Assembly: GCA_036655355.1 (NCBI GenBank)
Contig: JAVVQG010000014.1
Span: 50,763-114,762, forward strand
DNA length: 64,000 nt
Reading direction: 5' to 3'
DNA from: JAUNSR01 sp036655355
Lineage (GTDB): Bacteria > Bacteroidota > Bacteroidia > Bacteroidales > JAUNSR01
Every line of letters starts with the position of its first letter. Within the stretch, counting starts at the first letter, position 1. Below are positions 34,336 through 43,560 of the stretch, piece by piece. The position numbers and the translations under genes are program-made. The notes under the pieces were generated by a model. That model searched no databases and had not been told where the DNA came from. It saw nothing but the letters and a program-made list of their open reading frames with translations.

Positions 34336-34947
34336 TTACTCCTGCACGGTATAGTTGATGGCGGCGATGTGATAGAACGAAAGGTACTCTTTCCCCTCTT
34401 TCTCTTTTCGTGCAGCGATGCGATCGCGGAATTGGCGGATGCGCGCTTCGGTGCTGTTCGCTGTTTCGCCGCGTGCCTTTTTCTCCGTGCTGCAGCCTGC
34501 TTCGCCGTCGCCGTGTTTCTCCGTTGTCTGTGCCGCTACGGTCGCTTCCCATTTCTGAAGGTACGCTTCGTCGATGCGTTCCTCTACCAGGGTGCCCTTC
34601 ACACGGACGATGGAATTCACACATTTCTGATCGAATCGTTTCACATCGCCCGCTTCAATACGGATCGTTTGTTTGTCATCGCTCCCCATCAGGAATATTT
34701 TGCGTCCCCCGTGTTTACAGATGTGGGTGCAGATTCCTTCCACTTCCACTTCCTTTCCCACCAGTTCCCCGGCCTTTGCCAGCAAACCGTCAACATCGGT
34801 CGTCGAGCTCTGCTGTGTCGTCGCAGTGTTATCGTTGTTCCTGTTTGTTGAATTACAAGATGTAAAAAGAACAGTCAGCACGAGGGCTGCCATGCATAAA
34901 GAGATAAAGTTTTTCATAATTGTTTGTTTGTTATTTTGAGTAGTCAT
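34336..34947 (-). CDS. small lipoprotein with OB-fold-like domain
   Basis: A 203-residue lipoprotein: signal with lipobox in VLFTSCNS, a low-complexity Asn/Thr linker, then a domain with LVGKEVEVEGICTHICKHGGRKIFLMGSDDKQTIRIEAGD that looks like a tRNA_anti/OB-fold (nucleic-acid-type) beta barrel, carrying CTHICKHG (Cys and His, possible metal ligands), and a basic helical tail rich in Lys, Glu and Arg. The start at 34947 (MTTQNNKQ) is favoured by GATATACAAATG at leader copy G; ATG 34917 gives a more standard signal peptide. It may be a metal-binding or chaperone-like part of the uptake operon; the function is unknown. Confidence 0.6.
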   Translation of the reverse strand: MTTQNNKQTIMKNFISLCMAALVLTVLFTSCNSTNRNNDNTATTQQSSTTDVDGLLAKAGELVGKEVEVEGICTHICKHGGRKIFLMGSDDKQTIRIEAGDVKRFDQKCVNSIVRVKGTLVEERIDEAYLQKWEATVAAQTTEKHGDGEAGCSTEKKARGETANSTEARIRQFRDRIAARKEKEGKEYLSFYHIAAINYTVQE

Positions 34948-35011
34948 TTGTATATCGTTTTATGTTTATTCCGATCTGCCGTTCGTTGGGTATCCCTTCT
35001 TCAGGCGATCG
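34948..35011 (-). promoter_or_regulatory. recurrent GATACCC leader element, copy G (short form)
   Basis: Minus strand: CGATCGCC (35011-35004) pairs with GGC-A-GATCG (34980-34972) around a 23-base loop with GGGATACCCAACGAAC, the same loop length as copies B and C. The TTTGACCTT block is absent; GATATACAAATG follows directly. It lies inside an operon, between the DUF6850 barrel gene and the small lipoprotein gene. Confidence 0.5.
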
Positions 35012-35019
35012 AATTCGGT

Positions 35020-36633
35020 TTAAAAATAAGCACCGATGGTTAGGTTGGTGTTGTGATAACTTCCCGACATCGTTGCGGCGCCGATCGGTTTTTCTCCCCG
35101 ATAGCTAGCCGAGAGGTAATAACGGATGCCCCGAAAAGGACGGAGCACCCGGAATCCCGCTTCAGGAAGCAACGTCGCCGTAGTGAGGTAATCGTAATTC
35201 CGCTGCAAATATTCATGCTGCGATTTGGGAGCGCCCGCATCGGAAGAGGGAGTGGTGAACACCCCGTCTGAAGCCATCTCGCCCGATCCTTTGCGGAAAC
35301 CCATTCCGGCGAAAGCCGACAGGGTGAAAGAACCGATGCGGTGGTGGTGCGTCACGCTGAACTCCTCTTTGTGGGCGTTGACCGTTTGTTCCCTATAATA
35401 AGGATACAGCACGGCACGAACAGAGCGGTGTTGGAACGAGGTGCCGAGACTCACTTCCCATTCCGGCAATGTTCCACTTTCTCCCCACCCCAGCGTATAA
35501 CGCACAGCTGCTGCGCTGACTGTTTTCGTACCCGTTTCATTCTGTCCGTAATACTCATAAATCGTATTGCCCGAAGGGGATGTTTCAGAGCGATAGGCAT
35601 TCTCATAATTCGTTGTCTTTTGGTTGTGTGCCGTCACTTCGAGACGATGAATTTGCTTCGGAGTGCGGTATGTCGCCAGCAGACGGTTTCTGAAACGCCG
35701 TACGTCGTGTTCCGTATGAACGATGGATGAAGAGGAGCGTTTCCCGAAATAGCCGTCGCCCGTACCAAAAGAAGTTTCGTTGAACAGGTTCAGTCGGGTC
35801 GATACCGGTACTTCAATCTCTATTCCCCCTTCGTGCACCTGATTGACGAACGGGTTGTTTTTATCTTTGGCCGTGTAGCCGTTCTGACTAAAAAGTTCGC
35901 TTTTTCCGAATGAGGCGCCGAAATCAATCAGCGAGGTGTATTGCCGGTCGGTATTGCCGTAAGCATCGAAAGAGATTCCTTCGATATAGCGTTCATACCG
36001 GTAATGCACCCCTGCGATCAATCGGGGGAGGAGTTGGTAACTCACTCCGATGCTTCCTTTCAGATCCAGGATCTTATTGCTGTGACGCAAATCTTTGGTG
36101 CGTGTATAATTTTTTGCTTGATAATCCAGTTTTGCGCCCAAGGCGAGACGGGAGGTGAGTCGATGGGAAATCGCTCCCGATAAGCCGTAAATTTCAAGTT
36201 TCTTGGTTCCCTTGTTCGCTGCGTCCATATCCACGATGTCGAAAGGCATCTCATCGGGATTCAGAAAAGCCGATCCGCTCCGGTTCTTTTCAATTTGTCC
36301 GGCATACCCCGCGCTTCCGTAAAACATCGTCTTTGGAGAGAATCGCTGGTACGCCTCACTGAAGAGTCCGTAGCCCGCAACCTGCTCCGAGCTGTTCGCG
36401 TCGTGGAAATCTCCCGTACCGCCGGAATAGAAAAGGGTAGCGTTGCCGGCTCTCTCCAACGGTTTCAGAAAGATGCGCGAAAGGTTATCGCTTTCATCCC
36501 ACCCCGAAAGGCGCGGTGCATATTCGAAATCGTAAAAAAGAGAATCGGTTTTCTGAGCACTACCCGTGAGGGTAGTGCAACAGATGAATAAACCAAAAAA
36601 GAAATATTTAGAAGAAATAGAGGGAATCGCCAT
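35020..36633 (-). CDS. DUF6850-like outer membrane beta-barrel protein
   Basis: A 537-residue protein with a signal peptide (ending in TLTGSAQ) and repeated amphipathic strands throughout; the last strands end SGSYHNTNLTIGAYF with a terminal Phe. It resembles the DUF6850 barrel proteins that are found with DUF4876 lipoproteins and TonB receptors in Bacteroidales. Here it follows the DUF4876 gene by 3 bases. The triad receptor, DUF4876 and DUF6850 probably assembles in the outer membrane for uptake or presentation of an unknown ligand. Confidence 0.7.
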   Translation of the reverse strand: MAIPSISSKYFFFGLFICCTTLTGSAQKTDSLFYDFEYAPRLSGWDESDNLSRIFLKPLERAGNATLFYSGGTGDFHDANSSEQVAGYGLFSEAYQRFSPKTMFYGSAGYAGQIEKNRSGSAFLNPDEMPFDIVDMDAANKGTKKLEIYGLSGAISHRLTSRLALGAKLDYQAKNYTRTKDLRHSNKILDLKGSIGVSYQLLPRLIAGVHYRYERYIEGISFDAYGNTDRQYTSLIDFGASFGKSELFSQNGYTAKDKNNPFVNQVHEGGIEIEVPVSTRLNLFNETSFGTGDGYFGKRSSSSIVHTEHDVRRFRNRLLATYRTPKQIHRLEVTAHNQKTTNYENAYRSETSPSGNTIYEYYGQNETGTKTVSAAAVRYTLGWGESGTLPEWEVSLGTSFQHRSVRAVLYPYYREQTVNAHKEEFSVTHHHRIGSFTLSAFAGMGFRKGSGEMASDGVFTTPSSDAGAPKSQHEYLQRNYDYLTTATLLPEAGFRVLRPFRGIRYYLSASYRGEKPIGAATMSGSYHNTNLTIGAYF

Positions 36634-36636
36634 TGA

Positions 36637-37956
36637 TTAATCCTTTAGAGAAGCGCGCGCACGTTGGTGGAAGTCGCCGCTTGAATTATTTGTATCCAGA
36701 TAAATGATCCGGGCACCCAAACGAATCGACGCTTCTGCATCCATGCCGCTCGGATCGGTTGTTCCGTTTTGTGCCGTGGTGCCCAATGCATAGTTGTAAA
36801 CCAGTTTGCCTGCGTTTTCGGCAATCGCCTCGGTCGCTTCACGGTCCACATTGCGATAAAGTGTATATCCGTATCCTGCTGTCAGCTGAACCGATCCGGC
36901 GTCCACCGCCGAAGTGAAACGTTTTACATTATTGGTTGCGCCCTGTTTGAAAATCTCTACGCCGTCTAGAATCCAGCTTACGGGAACTTTCTTACGAACC
37001 TGGGTGGCCGATCCGTTGTAAAGGGAAACATTGGATGCATCGGCGGCAAAAGCTTCCGGAGTGCTGTTTTCGGGAACGAAGATGAACAGAGCCGGACTCG
37101 TATTGCTGAACGCCCATGCATTTCCGGTTCCGTATTTAAAGCCCGGCAGGTAATTCGAGGTTGGGATGTTCGCCGACGGTGCAGGATGGTACGTCGGGTT
37201 CGTATACACTTCCGGTTCATAGGTTACACAATATTCCGGATTGCTCAGGTCAACCGAATTGGAATAGGTATGGGTGTTGTCGTTGGCGTTGTTCAGCGCA
37301 ATCACCACCTGTTCACCGGGATTCAGACTTTTCTCATTTTTGAAATAGAAATAACCCAGTCCCGCGGGAATCCAACCTTCCGCCTCGTAGAAAAGGGAGC
37401 CGTTCTGAATGTCGCTGTTCGTGATGGTTGAGTTGTAGGGAAGTGTCATCGCGATGCAAAGATCTTTCAGTTCGGCAGACTCGTCGGAGTTGTTATAAAG
37501 TACGATGTATTTATCGTACGAGAACGTACCCGAACCGTCGTCTTTCTGACATCCTCCGTTGTACACCTCCTTAATTACGATCTGGCTGATGCGACTCTCT
37601 ACGAGGTTGAGCAGGATGGGCGCCGAAGCGATTTCCGTTACCGCTACACCGCTCTGTACACCCGTATATACGATGGTTTTACCGGTCGCTTTTCTTTTGT
37701 CCGTAGCGGATACTTCATAGATTCCTGTGGGAACGGTGAACACCGCTTTGCCGGAATTGTCCGTCATCGCGTTGTAGCGCATACCCGATGAGGAAGAAAC
37801 GCTGACTTCAACGTTTTCCGTTTCAGCATCGCCTGCAGAAGCGGGGTACACGAGTTGCACCGCTATTTCGGTTGTTTTGTACGAATTTTCAGTATCGTCT
37901 GTACATGCGTAGCTGAGTACGACCAGCGAGAACAAGAGGTAATAAATCTTTTTCAT
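36637..37956 (-). CDS. DUF4876-like surface lipoprotein
   Basis: A 439-residue lipoprotein (signal with lipobox LSYAC, Cys18). After a short linker comes an Ig-like domain (about 30-120, EIAVQLVYPASAGDAETENVEVSVSSSSG), then a large domain starting ISQIVIKEVYNGGCQKDDGSGTFSYDKYIVLYNNSDESAEL, which looks like a lamin-tail-type beta sandwich, as expected for DUF4876. It follows the TonB receptor gene by 52 bases, in the position of a SusD-like or HmuY-like ligand-binding partner, though it is not SusD-related in sequence. Confidence 0.72.
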   Translation of the reverse strand: MKKIYYLLFSLVVLSYACTDDTENSYKTTEIAVQLVYPASAGDAETENVEVSVSSSSGMRYNAMTDNSGKAVFTVPTGIYEVSATDKRKATGKTIVYTGVQSGVAVTEIASAPILLNLVESRISQIVIKEVYNGGCQKDDGSGTFSYDKYIVLYNNSDESAELKDLCIAMTLPYNSTITNSDIQNGSLFYEAEGWIPAGLGYFYFKNEKSLNPGEQVVIALNNANDNTHTYSNSVDLSNPEYCVTYEPEVYTNPTYHPAPSANIPTSNYLPGFKYGTGNAWAFSNTSPALFIFVPENSTPEAFAADASNVSLYNGSATQVRKKVPVSWILDGVEIFKQGATNNVKRFTSAVDAGSVQLTAGYGYTLYRNVDREATEAIAENAGKLVYNYALGTTAQNGTTDPSGMDAEASIRLGARIIYLDTNNSSGDFHQRARASLKD

Positions 37957-38008
37957 ATCGTGTCTTTTAAATAATTGTTTGTTTTAGAGAATGTCTATTT
38001 TAATCTGT

Positions 38009-40957
38009 TTATAGTTTTACCCGCAACGTCATGCCGTAATAAAATCCCGGAATGCGACTGCTGTCATACAAGGTGCTTTCGGTATCGTTCCAACTCGAAG
38101 TCACTTTGCTGAGGTTATTCAGGAAGTTATTTGCGTAGAACGATAACGAGAAATGTTTGCCGATCTCCTTCGTCACGCTCAAGTTGGCAGAGAAATAGGG
38201 TGAAATCCGATTCTCATTGAAATAGTAGCTTGTATTTGATTTGGCTACCAGCTTGGCCAGCTCGTTGTAAAGCGCCGGGTCGTTTTCCTTCGCGTCGAGG
38301 AATTTCTCGAGGAACGGAATCCGGGTGTTCATATCGTCCGCACTCACATAATAAAGCGGATATACGGCTACGTATTGATCGCCCGCATAGATGTTGCCGT
38401 TTGTGCCGATGTAATCGTTCCGGTCATTCAGTACCACGCCGCGTGAACCGCCGCTGTATTCCGATAGGTTGCGCGATGCATGAAAGAGAGTCGATTCGAT
38501 GCGGAGCGATACGATCAGTCTCATCTTCGGAATGTGCGTGGTAAAGGTGGCGTTCGCATTCACCCGACGCGTTTCCGAGCCGTTCGAAGCGCTATTTCCT
38601 CCGGCAAAATATCCGATGTATTTATAGGGCGCACCGTTTGCCATGGTTTGCGAACTGGTTGGCAGGTGAGCCGTCAGCGTTTCATTCACTCCCCGATAAT
38701 GGTAATAACTTCCGTCTAAACGAAGTGACGTATAGAGGGAAGGGATCTTACCGAAATCGGCTACCCATTCCACCCCTTCGCGGAGGATGGGGGAGGTGTT
38801 CGACGCCATCTCTTCACTGCGGAAGGTGGTCCGTTCGGTATAGGGAAGTTCCAAGACGGGTAACTTTCCCGTTTTATCCGATACCGTCACGACCCCTGTC
38901 TGCTTATCCACCGAATACACCCGGTCGTTCAACGGGATATCCGTTCCGTTCAACGCCTTCTGATCGGTGAATTTATATGTGAAAGGCGAATAGGTCGAAG
39001 TGGTACTGTAGCCGTTGTATCCTTTGTTGCGGTAAGCGGAGAGTGAAAATCGCACGCGACCCAATTCCCCTTCGATCCCCACTTCTCCCTGACGGGTGAA
39101 TTGCCATTCCAACTCGGGGTTGGCGATTCGCGATGAGGGCGTGATGTAATAGGCGTAATAAGCGGTTCCGTCCGACATCGCTCCCGGTGCGAAAGTGAGC
39201 TGTTGCCTGTAGTTCGGTTCCGGATAAAGGATTGCGAACGAGGGCAGTTTCACGGCATCGCCTACTCCGGCACGAATCGTCAGCGACTTAAGAAGGGAGG
39301 CCGTGGGTTGATCCACCAAGCTGTATTTCGCGTTGAAACGAGGCGACCAGGCACCTACCGTTCCATAATCCGATTCATCGATTGCCGTCACATCGCGCCG
39401 GATCCCCGCAGTCAGTTGCAGGTTGGTTCGTCCCATCGGCACGTTCATCATGTATTCTGCAAAGAGCGCCATGTTGCTCAGCATCGGAATGTCTGAATAG
39501 CGGTATTCACGCCAAGTGGGAGCGTATCGCGGATCATCATAATATTCGCCGCGTCCTTTATTGGCCGAAGTGGAGAACGATGCTCCCGCCTTCACTTTGT
39601 TCAGAACATTGCCGAAAGAGAAGTGGTGATGCAGCTTCAAGTCTGTGTTCGATTCAAGTGGACGATCGTCGCGGTATCCGAGTTCATACCAGTAACCGGC
39701 TGGAATCAGCGTCACGGCGGCATCGGGATCCGTATCGTAATCACTTGCCACAAAATAACCCTCCTCTTTTCCGTGGAAGACCGGCGTGGCCGTGGAGCTC
39801 GATTTGTTTTTGTTTATCTTTTGAAGCTTATCGGAGTAGTTGAGTGAGCTTTTCAGCTCGATTCCGGTCAGAAACGGAAGGTTCAACTGCCAGTCTAACG
39901 CTACCGATCCGCGCAGGTTGTGATCGCGCAGTTTCGTATAGGTATCCTTAAAGGCATCCGGATCGGCTTTGGAATCGTATCCCCCCATGTTTCCCGCCAC
40001 CGTAGCGGTGAGTCGCAACGGCATCGACGTGCTATTCCACAACGTATTGGAATAGGTCACCGTAGCGGCATTACGCACATACGAGGTGTAGGGTGAAGCG
40101 ATGTCAGCGATCGACTTTGTACGTTCTGCACTGAAATTCAGAATCCCGCGGTTGTATCCGAGCGCAACGCCTTTGGAGAGTGAAAACTGCTTGGTTTTGG
40201 GACTGGCCGCAACCGTTATCCGTAAAGGCGCATCGCCTTTCTGGGTTTTCACTTTCACGATTCCACTCGATACATCGCCATATTCCACAGAGGGAATGCC
40301 GGAGATCACCTCCACCGATTCGATATTCGAAGTAGCGATATTCCGTGAATCCACGCCGGCTGTTTCCGTAAAGGATGCGTTGTTGGAGAGTCGGATACCG
40401 TCAACCTCGACCGCGGTCATGAAACTGGGATTGCCCAATTCGCCCGCAGCACTTCTGATTTCGAATCGCTTGGCCGAAGTGGTGGCCAAATCGCTGTTTT
40501 GAGCTGTTTTACCTCCCGGAAGAAGGGTTGAAAGATCAGCCACGTTGCTCATCTGATGATGCTCGAGGGCTGCTTTATCAATTAAATAGCCGGAACCGGC
40601 ATTACTTTTATTCTCTTTGGCGGTAATCACCACCTCTTGAAGGGCTAAATTATCGGTAGAAAGGAGGAATTTCACATCTGTCGTATTCTTGCGAATCTCG
40701 ATTTTCAACTCCTGTTTCTCATATCCCAAGCAGGATACGGCCACTCGATGGAGTCCGGGAGAGATTCCCGAGAGTGTGAATTGTCCTTTTTCATCCGTCA
40801 CCGCCCATAACTGAAGATCCGGCAGGGTCACCACAGCCGGTTCAATTGCGGAATTGCTCTCTTTATCCAACACCAGACCTTTTAAGAAAAAGGTCTGGGC
40901 GGACAAAGAGCAATTCATCGCACTCATTATAACCAAACAAATAAAAAAAATCCTCAT
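38009..40957 (-). CDS. TonB-dependent receptor with carboxypeptidase-like N-terminal domain
   Basis: A 982-residue outer-membrane receptor. I start at ATG 40957 (MRIFFICLVIMSAMNCSLSAQ, a signal peptide) rather than at the longer 40999. Domains in order: carboxypeptidase-like regulatory domain (about 25-105, LVLDKESNSAIEPAVVTLPDL), plug (LALQEVVITAKENKSNAGSGYLIDKAALEHHQ, VDGIRLSNNASF, VEVISGIPSVEYGDVSSGIVKVKTQKG) and a 22-strand-type barrel ending in YYGMTLRVKL. It heads the minus-strand operon to 30928. The presence of a PepSY-TM protein and ABC exporter downstream points to metal or metallophore handling, not polysaccharide use, since no SusD or glycosidase is present. Confidence 0.9.
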   Translation of the reverse strand: MRIFFICLVIMSAMNCSLSAQTFFLKGLVLDKESNSAIEPAVVTLPDLQLWAVTDEKGQFTLSGISPGLHRVAVSCLGYEKQELKIEIRKNTTDVKFLLSTDNLALQEVVITAKENKSNAGSGYLIDKAALEHHQMSNVADLSTLLPGGKTAQNSDLATTSAKRFEIRSAAGELGNPSFMTAVEVDGIRLSNNASFTETAGVDSRNIATSNIESVEVISGIPSVEYGDVSSGIVKVKTQKGDAPLRITVAASPKTKQFSLSKGVALGYNRGILNFSAERTKSIADIASPYTSYVRNAATVTYSNTLWNSTSMPLRLTATVAGNMGGYDSKADPDAFKDTYTKLRDHNLRGSVALDWQLNLPFLTGIELKSSLNYSDKLQKINKNKSSSTATPVFHGKEEGYFVASDYDTDPDAAVTLIPAGYWYELGYRDDRPLESNTDLKLHHHFSFGNVLNKVKAGASFSTSANKGRGEYYDDPRYAPTWREYRYSDIPMLSNMALFAEYMMNVPMGRTNLQLTAGIRRDVTAIDESDYGTVGAWSPRFNAKYSLVDQPTASLLKSLTIRAGVGDAVKLPSFAILYPEPNYRQQLTFAPGAMSDGTAYYAYYITPSSRIANPELEWQFTRQGEVGIEGELGRVRFSLSAYRNKGYNGYSTTSTYSPFTYKFTDQKALNGTDIPLNDRVYSVDKQTGVVTVSDKTGKLPVLELPYTERTTFRSEEMASNTSPILREGVEWVADFGKIPSLYTSLRLDGSYYHYRGVNETLTAHLPTSSQTMANGAPYKYIGYFAGGNSASNGSETRRVNANATFTTHIPKMRLIVSLRIESTLFHASRNLSEYSGGSRGVVLNDRNDYIGTNGNIYAGDQYVAVYPLYYVSADDMNTRIPFLEKFLDAKENDPALYNELAKLVAKSNTSYYFNENRISPYFSANLSVTKEIGKHFSLSFYANNFLNNLSKVTSSWNDTESTLYDSSRIPGFYYGMTLRVKL

Positions 40958-41022
40958 ACTTATATATTTCACTTCCCCATCTCGGGAAAGCATGACCAAA
41001 ACATTCTCTTATTTTGACATTA

Positions 41023-41030
41023 CAAAAGTA
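41023..41030 (-). promoter_or_regulatory. -7 promoter box for the TonB receptor operon
   Basis: TACTTTTG on the minus strand, an exact TAnnTTTG match 66 bases upstream of the 40957 start. A CCCC-TTTTTT-GGGG mini-hairpin lies just upstream. Confidence 0.5.
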
Positions 41031-41206
41031 GGAGGGATAAAAAACTAAAACTATCCCCAAAAAAGGGGAAAAACAGGAGCGGCAATAGTTATAAATGGTG
41101 AGTTTAAGGCGATTTGCCTTTCTGATAGGGAAGATGAAGGGAAATTTCTGTATCGCGTAATTAATTATCTAGGGAGAGAAGCGTATAGGTAAGTAAACGT
41201 AAGTAG

Positions 41207-41256
41207 AAAGAAATACCCTGATAGTCGGAGCTTCTCCACCATCAGGGTATTTCTTT
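41207..41256. terminator. terminator of the 41267 lipoprotein gene
   Basis: AAAGAAATACCCTGAT (41207-41222) and ATCAGGGTATTTCTTT (41241-41256) are perfectly complementary across an 18-base loop, directly after the minus-strand gene end. Confidence 0.9.
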
Positions 41257-41266
41257 AAGAAGTGAG

Positions 41267-41674
41267 TTATTTTAGGGATTTCATCTTCCATTTTTTATCT
41301 TGAAGAACGAGGTCGACCGTTTCATCATCGACGTCTCCGTTTCCATAAGTGACGTTGATCACAACTTTGGCAGATTGTCCATCTTCGGCTACGGATTCGG
41401 AAATGAGTTTCAGTTTCTTTATGCCACCTTTTTTGGCGAAAGTTTCTCCCACTTTCTCTTTCAACAAAGCTTCTGAAAGTTGGATGTTTTCCTCTTGTTG
41501 GGCAGCTGTGTTTTTGGGATTGACAGCTACGTTTTCAGCAAATTTACGGTACTCTCCTTTCTGGAGATAGGTCATGTACTTCATCGCGGCTTTCCCCGGT
41601 TCGGGTGTTCCTGAACAGCCGGTGTACAACAGAATAGAAAAGGCAGCAAGAACTAAAAAAATAATCTTCTTCAT
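41267..41674 (-). CDS. DUF4878-like small lipoprotein
   Basis: A 135-residue lipoprotein (lipobox LYTGC). The mature part starts with PGKAAMKYMTYLQKGEYRKFAENVA and ends with a cone-shaped NTF2-like beta sheet (SAKVVINVTYGNGDVDDETVDLVLQDKKWKMK). This is the pattern of DUF4878 lumazine-binding/NTF2-like lipoproteins. No catalytic residues are evident. It lies downstream of the YiiX-like gene on the same strand, 33 bases away. Confidence 0.7.
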   Translation of the reverse strand: MKKIIFLVLAAFSILLYTGCSGTPEPGKAAMKYMTYLQKGEYRKFAENVAVNPKNTAAQQEENIQLSEALLKEKVGETFAKKGGIKKLKLISESVAEDGQSAKVVINVTYGNGDVDDETVDLVLQDKKWKMKSLK

Positions 41675-41707
41675 GGTATCATTATTTAAGATTAATAAAA
41701 TAGAAAG

Positions 41708-42313
41708 CTATAGATCCTTTACCTTGTATAAAAATGTGCTTTTCTGGACGTCGGTCGGCAAAAGGTATTTGCCGTGAAATCCCGGAAGTGAAATTTCTGT
41801 TCCTCCTTGCGGAATAAGGTCGATTCCGCTTTGGCGGTAAACAAAAACAATGAGTTCGGTGCAATACATTCTGAGGGTATCCTGTTGATCGTACGAATGG
41901 TCAAACAGGGTGCCTCTCTCATATAATTGTATCGCCTTTAAGGAGGCGTTTTTGGCAAGTTCGCTACTCCCGGAGAAACGCATCTGCAATCCGCAGACAG
42001 CTTTGTCCGGATGGAAGAACAAAGCGATCGGTTCCATTTCCACTTTGTCAGTACCGTCTGGCGATTCTCCCGGTACGGCGTGGACGATCATCAGAGAATC
42101 GTGCCGGACTACCACGATCCCGGTGTGGGAAAAGACTCCCTGCGGGTCGGCTCCAAGTACGAGGCGACTTGTCAATCCGCGCCCTCGCCTGAAAACCACA
42201 TCGCCCTCCCGGAAATCAGAGCGATCGAAGGAAAGAGGCACCTCAACGGATCGTTCTTTCGGATGACAGGCGCTTAGGAGAAAGAGCAACGAGAGAGCGG
42301 TTGGAATCTTCAT
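41708..42313 (-). CDS. YiiX/YebB-like permuted NlpC/P60 papain-like hydrolase, lipoprotein
   Basis: A 201-residue lipoprotein (lipobox LLSAC, Cys16) of the permuted papain-fold group. The catalytic His is in GVFSHTGIVV (H63) and the Cys in MYCTELIVFVYRQSG (C151). The REGDVVFRRGRGLTSRLVL start is typical. Members cleave amide or ester bonds in peptides or lipids; the substrate here is not known. It follows birA on the same strand by 21 bases and precedes a DUF4878-like lipoprotein. Confidence 0.82.
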   Translation of the reverse strand: MKIPTALSLLFLLSACHPKERSVEVPLSFDRSDFREGDVVFRRGRGLTSRLVLGADPQGVFSHTGIVVVRHDSLMIVHAVPGESPDGTDKVEMEPIALFFHPDKAVCGLQMRFSGSSELAKNASLKAIQLYERGTLFDHSYDQQDTLRMYCTELIVFVYRQSGIDLIPQGGTEISLPGFHGKYLLPTDVQKSTFLYKVKDL

Positions 42314-42334
42314 CGGTGTATTCAGGTTGATGAA

Positions 42335-43075
42335 TTACATCACAAACTGAACCTCTTTGAATGCGAAAGATCGCTTGATTCCCTCTTTATCTTCAAGCGT
42401 CAGCATGCCCATCGTATCGATTTCATGGATACGGGCTTTAAACTGTTTCTCATCATCTTCGAAGGTGTGATAACCCTCCTTGCGATAAAGGAAATCCATG
42501 TATCGGTCTTGAATCATCTCCCAATTCTCCTCGATGGCGATGTCGTAATAATGGAAGATGCGTTCTACGATCTGCAATAACAACTGCTGACGGTTAAACT
42601 CCTGTTCGGCGATTTGTTTGAGTGAAACCGGATTGGGTGCGTCGCTCAGAAACAACTCTTGGTTTACGTTGAGTCCAATTCCGATGATGGAGTTGTACAG
42701 CGAATGACCCGAGAGGTCGTTCTCGATGAGGATGCCGGCCACTTTCTTATCTCCAAAATAGATATCGTTCGGCCATTTTACGCGAAAACCGGGCTTGATG
42801 CCGTTCAGAACGTCGAGAATTCCAAGCGATACGATCTGAGAGATAATGAACTGGTATTTCGCCGGAATCATTTTAGGAGATAGCATGAGACTGAAAAGCA
42901 GGTTTTTATCCTCTTCAGATTCCCAGCTGTTTCCTTGTTGTCCCCTTCCTGCCGACTGATAATCTGCCCATACGACCGTTCCTTCCTCCTGAAGTACGTT
43001 CGATTCAATCAGATTGCGCAGGTATTTATTCGTTGAATGGGTCTGTGGTAAGTGGATAATTTCTGGCATATACAT
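42335..43075 (-). CDS. birA: biotin-[acetyl-CoA-carboxylase] ligase
   Basis: A 246-residue class I biotin protein ligase that activates biotin as biotinyl-AMP and attaches it to carboxylase lysines. The catalytic glycine-rich loop reads GRGQQGNSWES, followed by KWPNDIYFGDKKVAGILIEN with the biotin/ATP Lys. There is no N-terminal helix-turn-helix domain, so it is not a repressor. ATG 43069 (MPEIIHLPQTHSTN) is an equally good start. Confidence 0.95.
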   Translation of the reverse strand: MYMPEIIHLPQTHSTNKYLRNLIESNVLQEEGTVVWADYQSAGRGQQGNSWESEEDKNLLFSLMLSPKMIPAKYQFIISQIVSLGILDVLNGIKPGFRVKWPNDIYFGDKKVAGILIENDLSGHSLYNSIIGIGLNVNQELFLSDAPNPVSLKQIAEQEFNRQQLLLQIVERIFHYYDIAIEENWEMIQDRYMDFLYRKEGYHTFEDDEKQFKARIHEIDTMGMLTLEDKEGIKRSFAFKEVQFVM

Positions 43076-43116
43076 TCGGATTTAATGGGTAATGGTTTCA
43101 GAGATCAGTTCAAATA

Positions 43117-43482
43117 TTAACTCAAAGGAGGGTAAAACGCATCGACAATGTGTTCCGTCTCAAATCCGTAAGGGGTTTTTATGACAGTGATGATATCGAA
43201 ACGAGGGGGCAGATCGACGTGAAATAACTTGATGTAGTGATCGGTTGCATAAACGATCCGTCTTATTTTACGTTCATCTACCGCACGTTCGGGAGCTTCA
43301 AAGTTGTATCCCGAGCGGGTCTTCACCTCCACTACCACAAGCTCATCGGGCGTCACGGCAACAATGTCGATTTCATAATGACCGGATCGCCAATTGGTAT
43401 GGCATATTTCATAACCTTTGCTTCGAAGGTAGTCAATTGCTATTTTTTCGCCTTCGGAACCTAATTTATTATGTTCAGCCAT
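43117..43482 (-). CDS. yraN: UPF0102 family protein YraN
   Basis: A 121-residue protein of the YraN family, which has an endonuclease-like fold: GSEGEKIAIDYLRSKGYEI, then EIDIVAVTPDELVVVEVKTRSG (the D-x(n)-E-V-K signature of PD-(D/E)XK nucleases). The biological role is unresolved. I start at ATG 43482 (MAEHNKLG), which matches the family N-terminus, rather than 43518. It lies upstream of birA by 41 bases and may share its transcript. Confidence 0.88.
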   Translation of the reverse strand: MAEHNKLGSEGEKIAIDYLRSKGYEICHTNWRSGHYEIDIVAVTPDELVVVEVKTRSGYNFEAPERAVDERKIRRIVYATDHYIKLFHVDLPPRFDIITVIKTPYGFETEHIVDAFYPPLS

Positions 43483-43546
43483 GGTTTTAATCGCTTGTGA
43501 TTTATACAAATGTAGCATTTTTCTTTTTTAATTTAAATTCCTACCG

Positions 43547-43554
43547 TAATTTTG
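43547..43554 (+). promoter_or_regulatory. -7 promoter box directly before the 43561 start codon
   Basis: TAATTTTG, an exact TAnnTTTG match that ends 6 bases before ATG 43561. Transcription would start at or next to the start codon, giving a leaderless or nearly leaderless mRNA. Confidence 0.5.
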
Positions 43555-43560
43555 CAGATA

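Noticed and set aside
36637..40957. SusC/SusD polysaccharide utilisation locus
   Set aside because: The receptor is TonB-type, but the second gene is DUF4876-like with no SusD helical repeats, and no glycosidase, sulfatase or hybrid two-component gene is in the operon.
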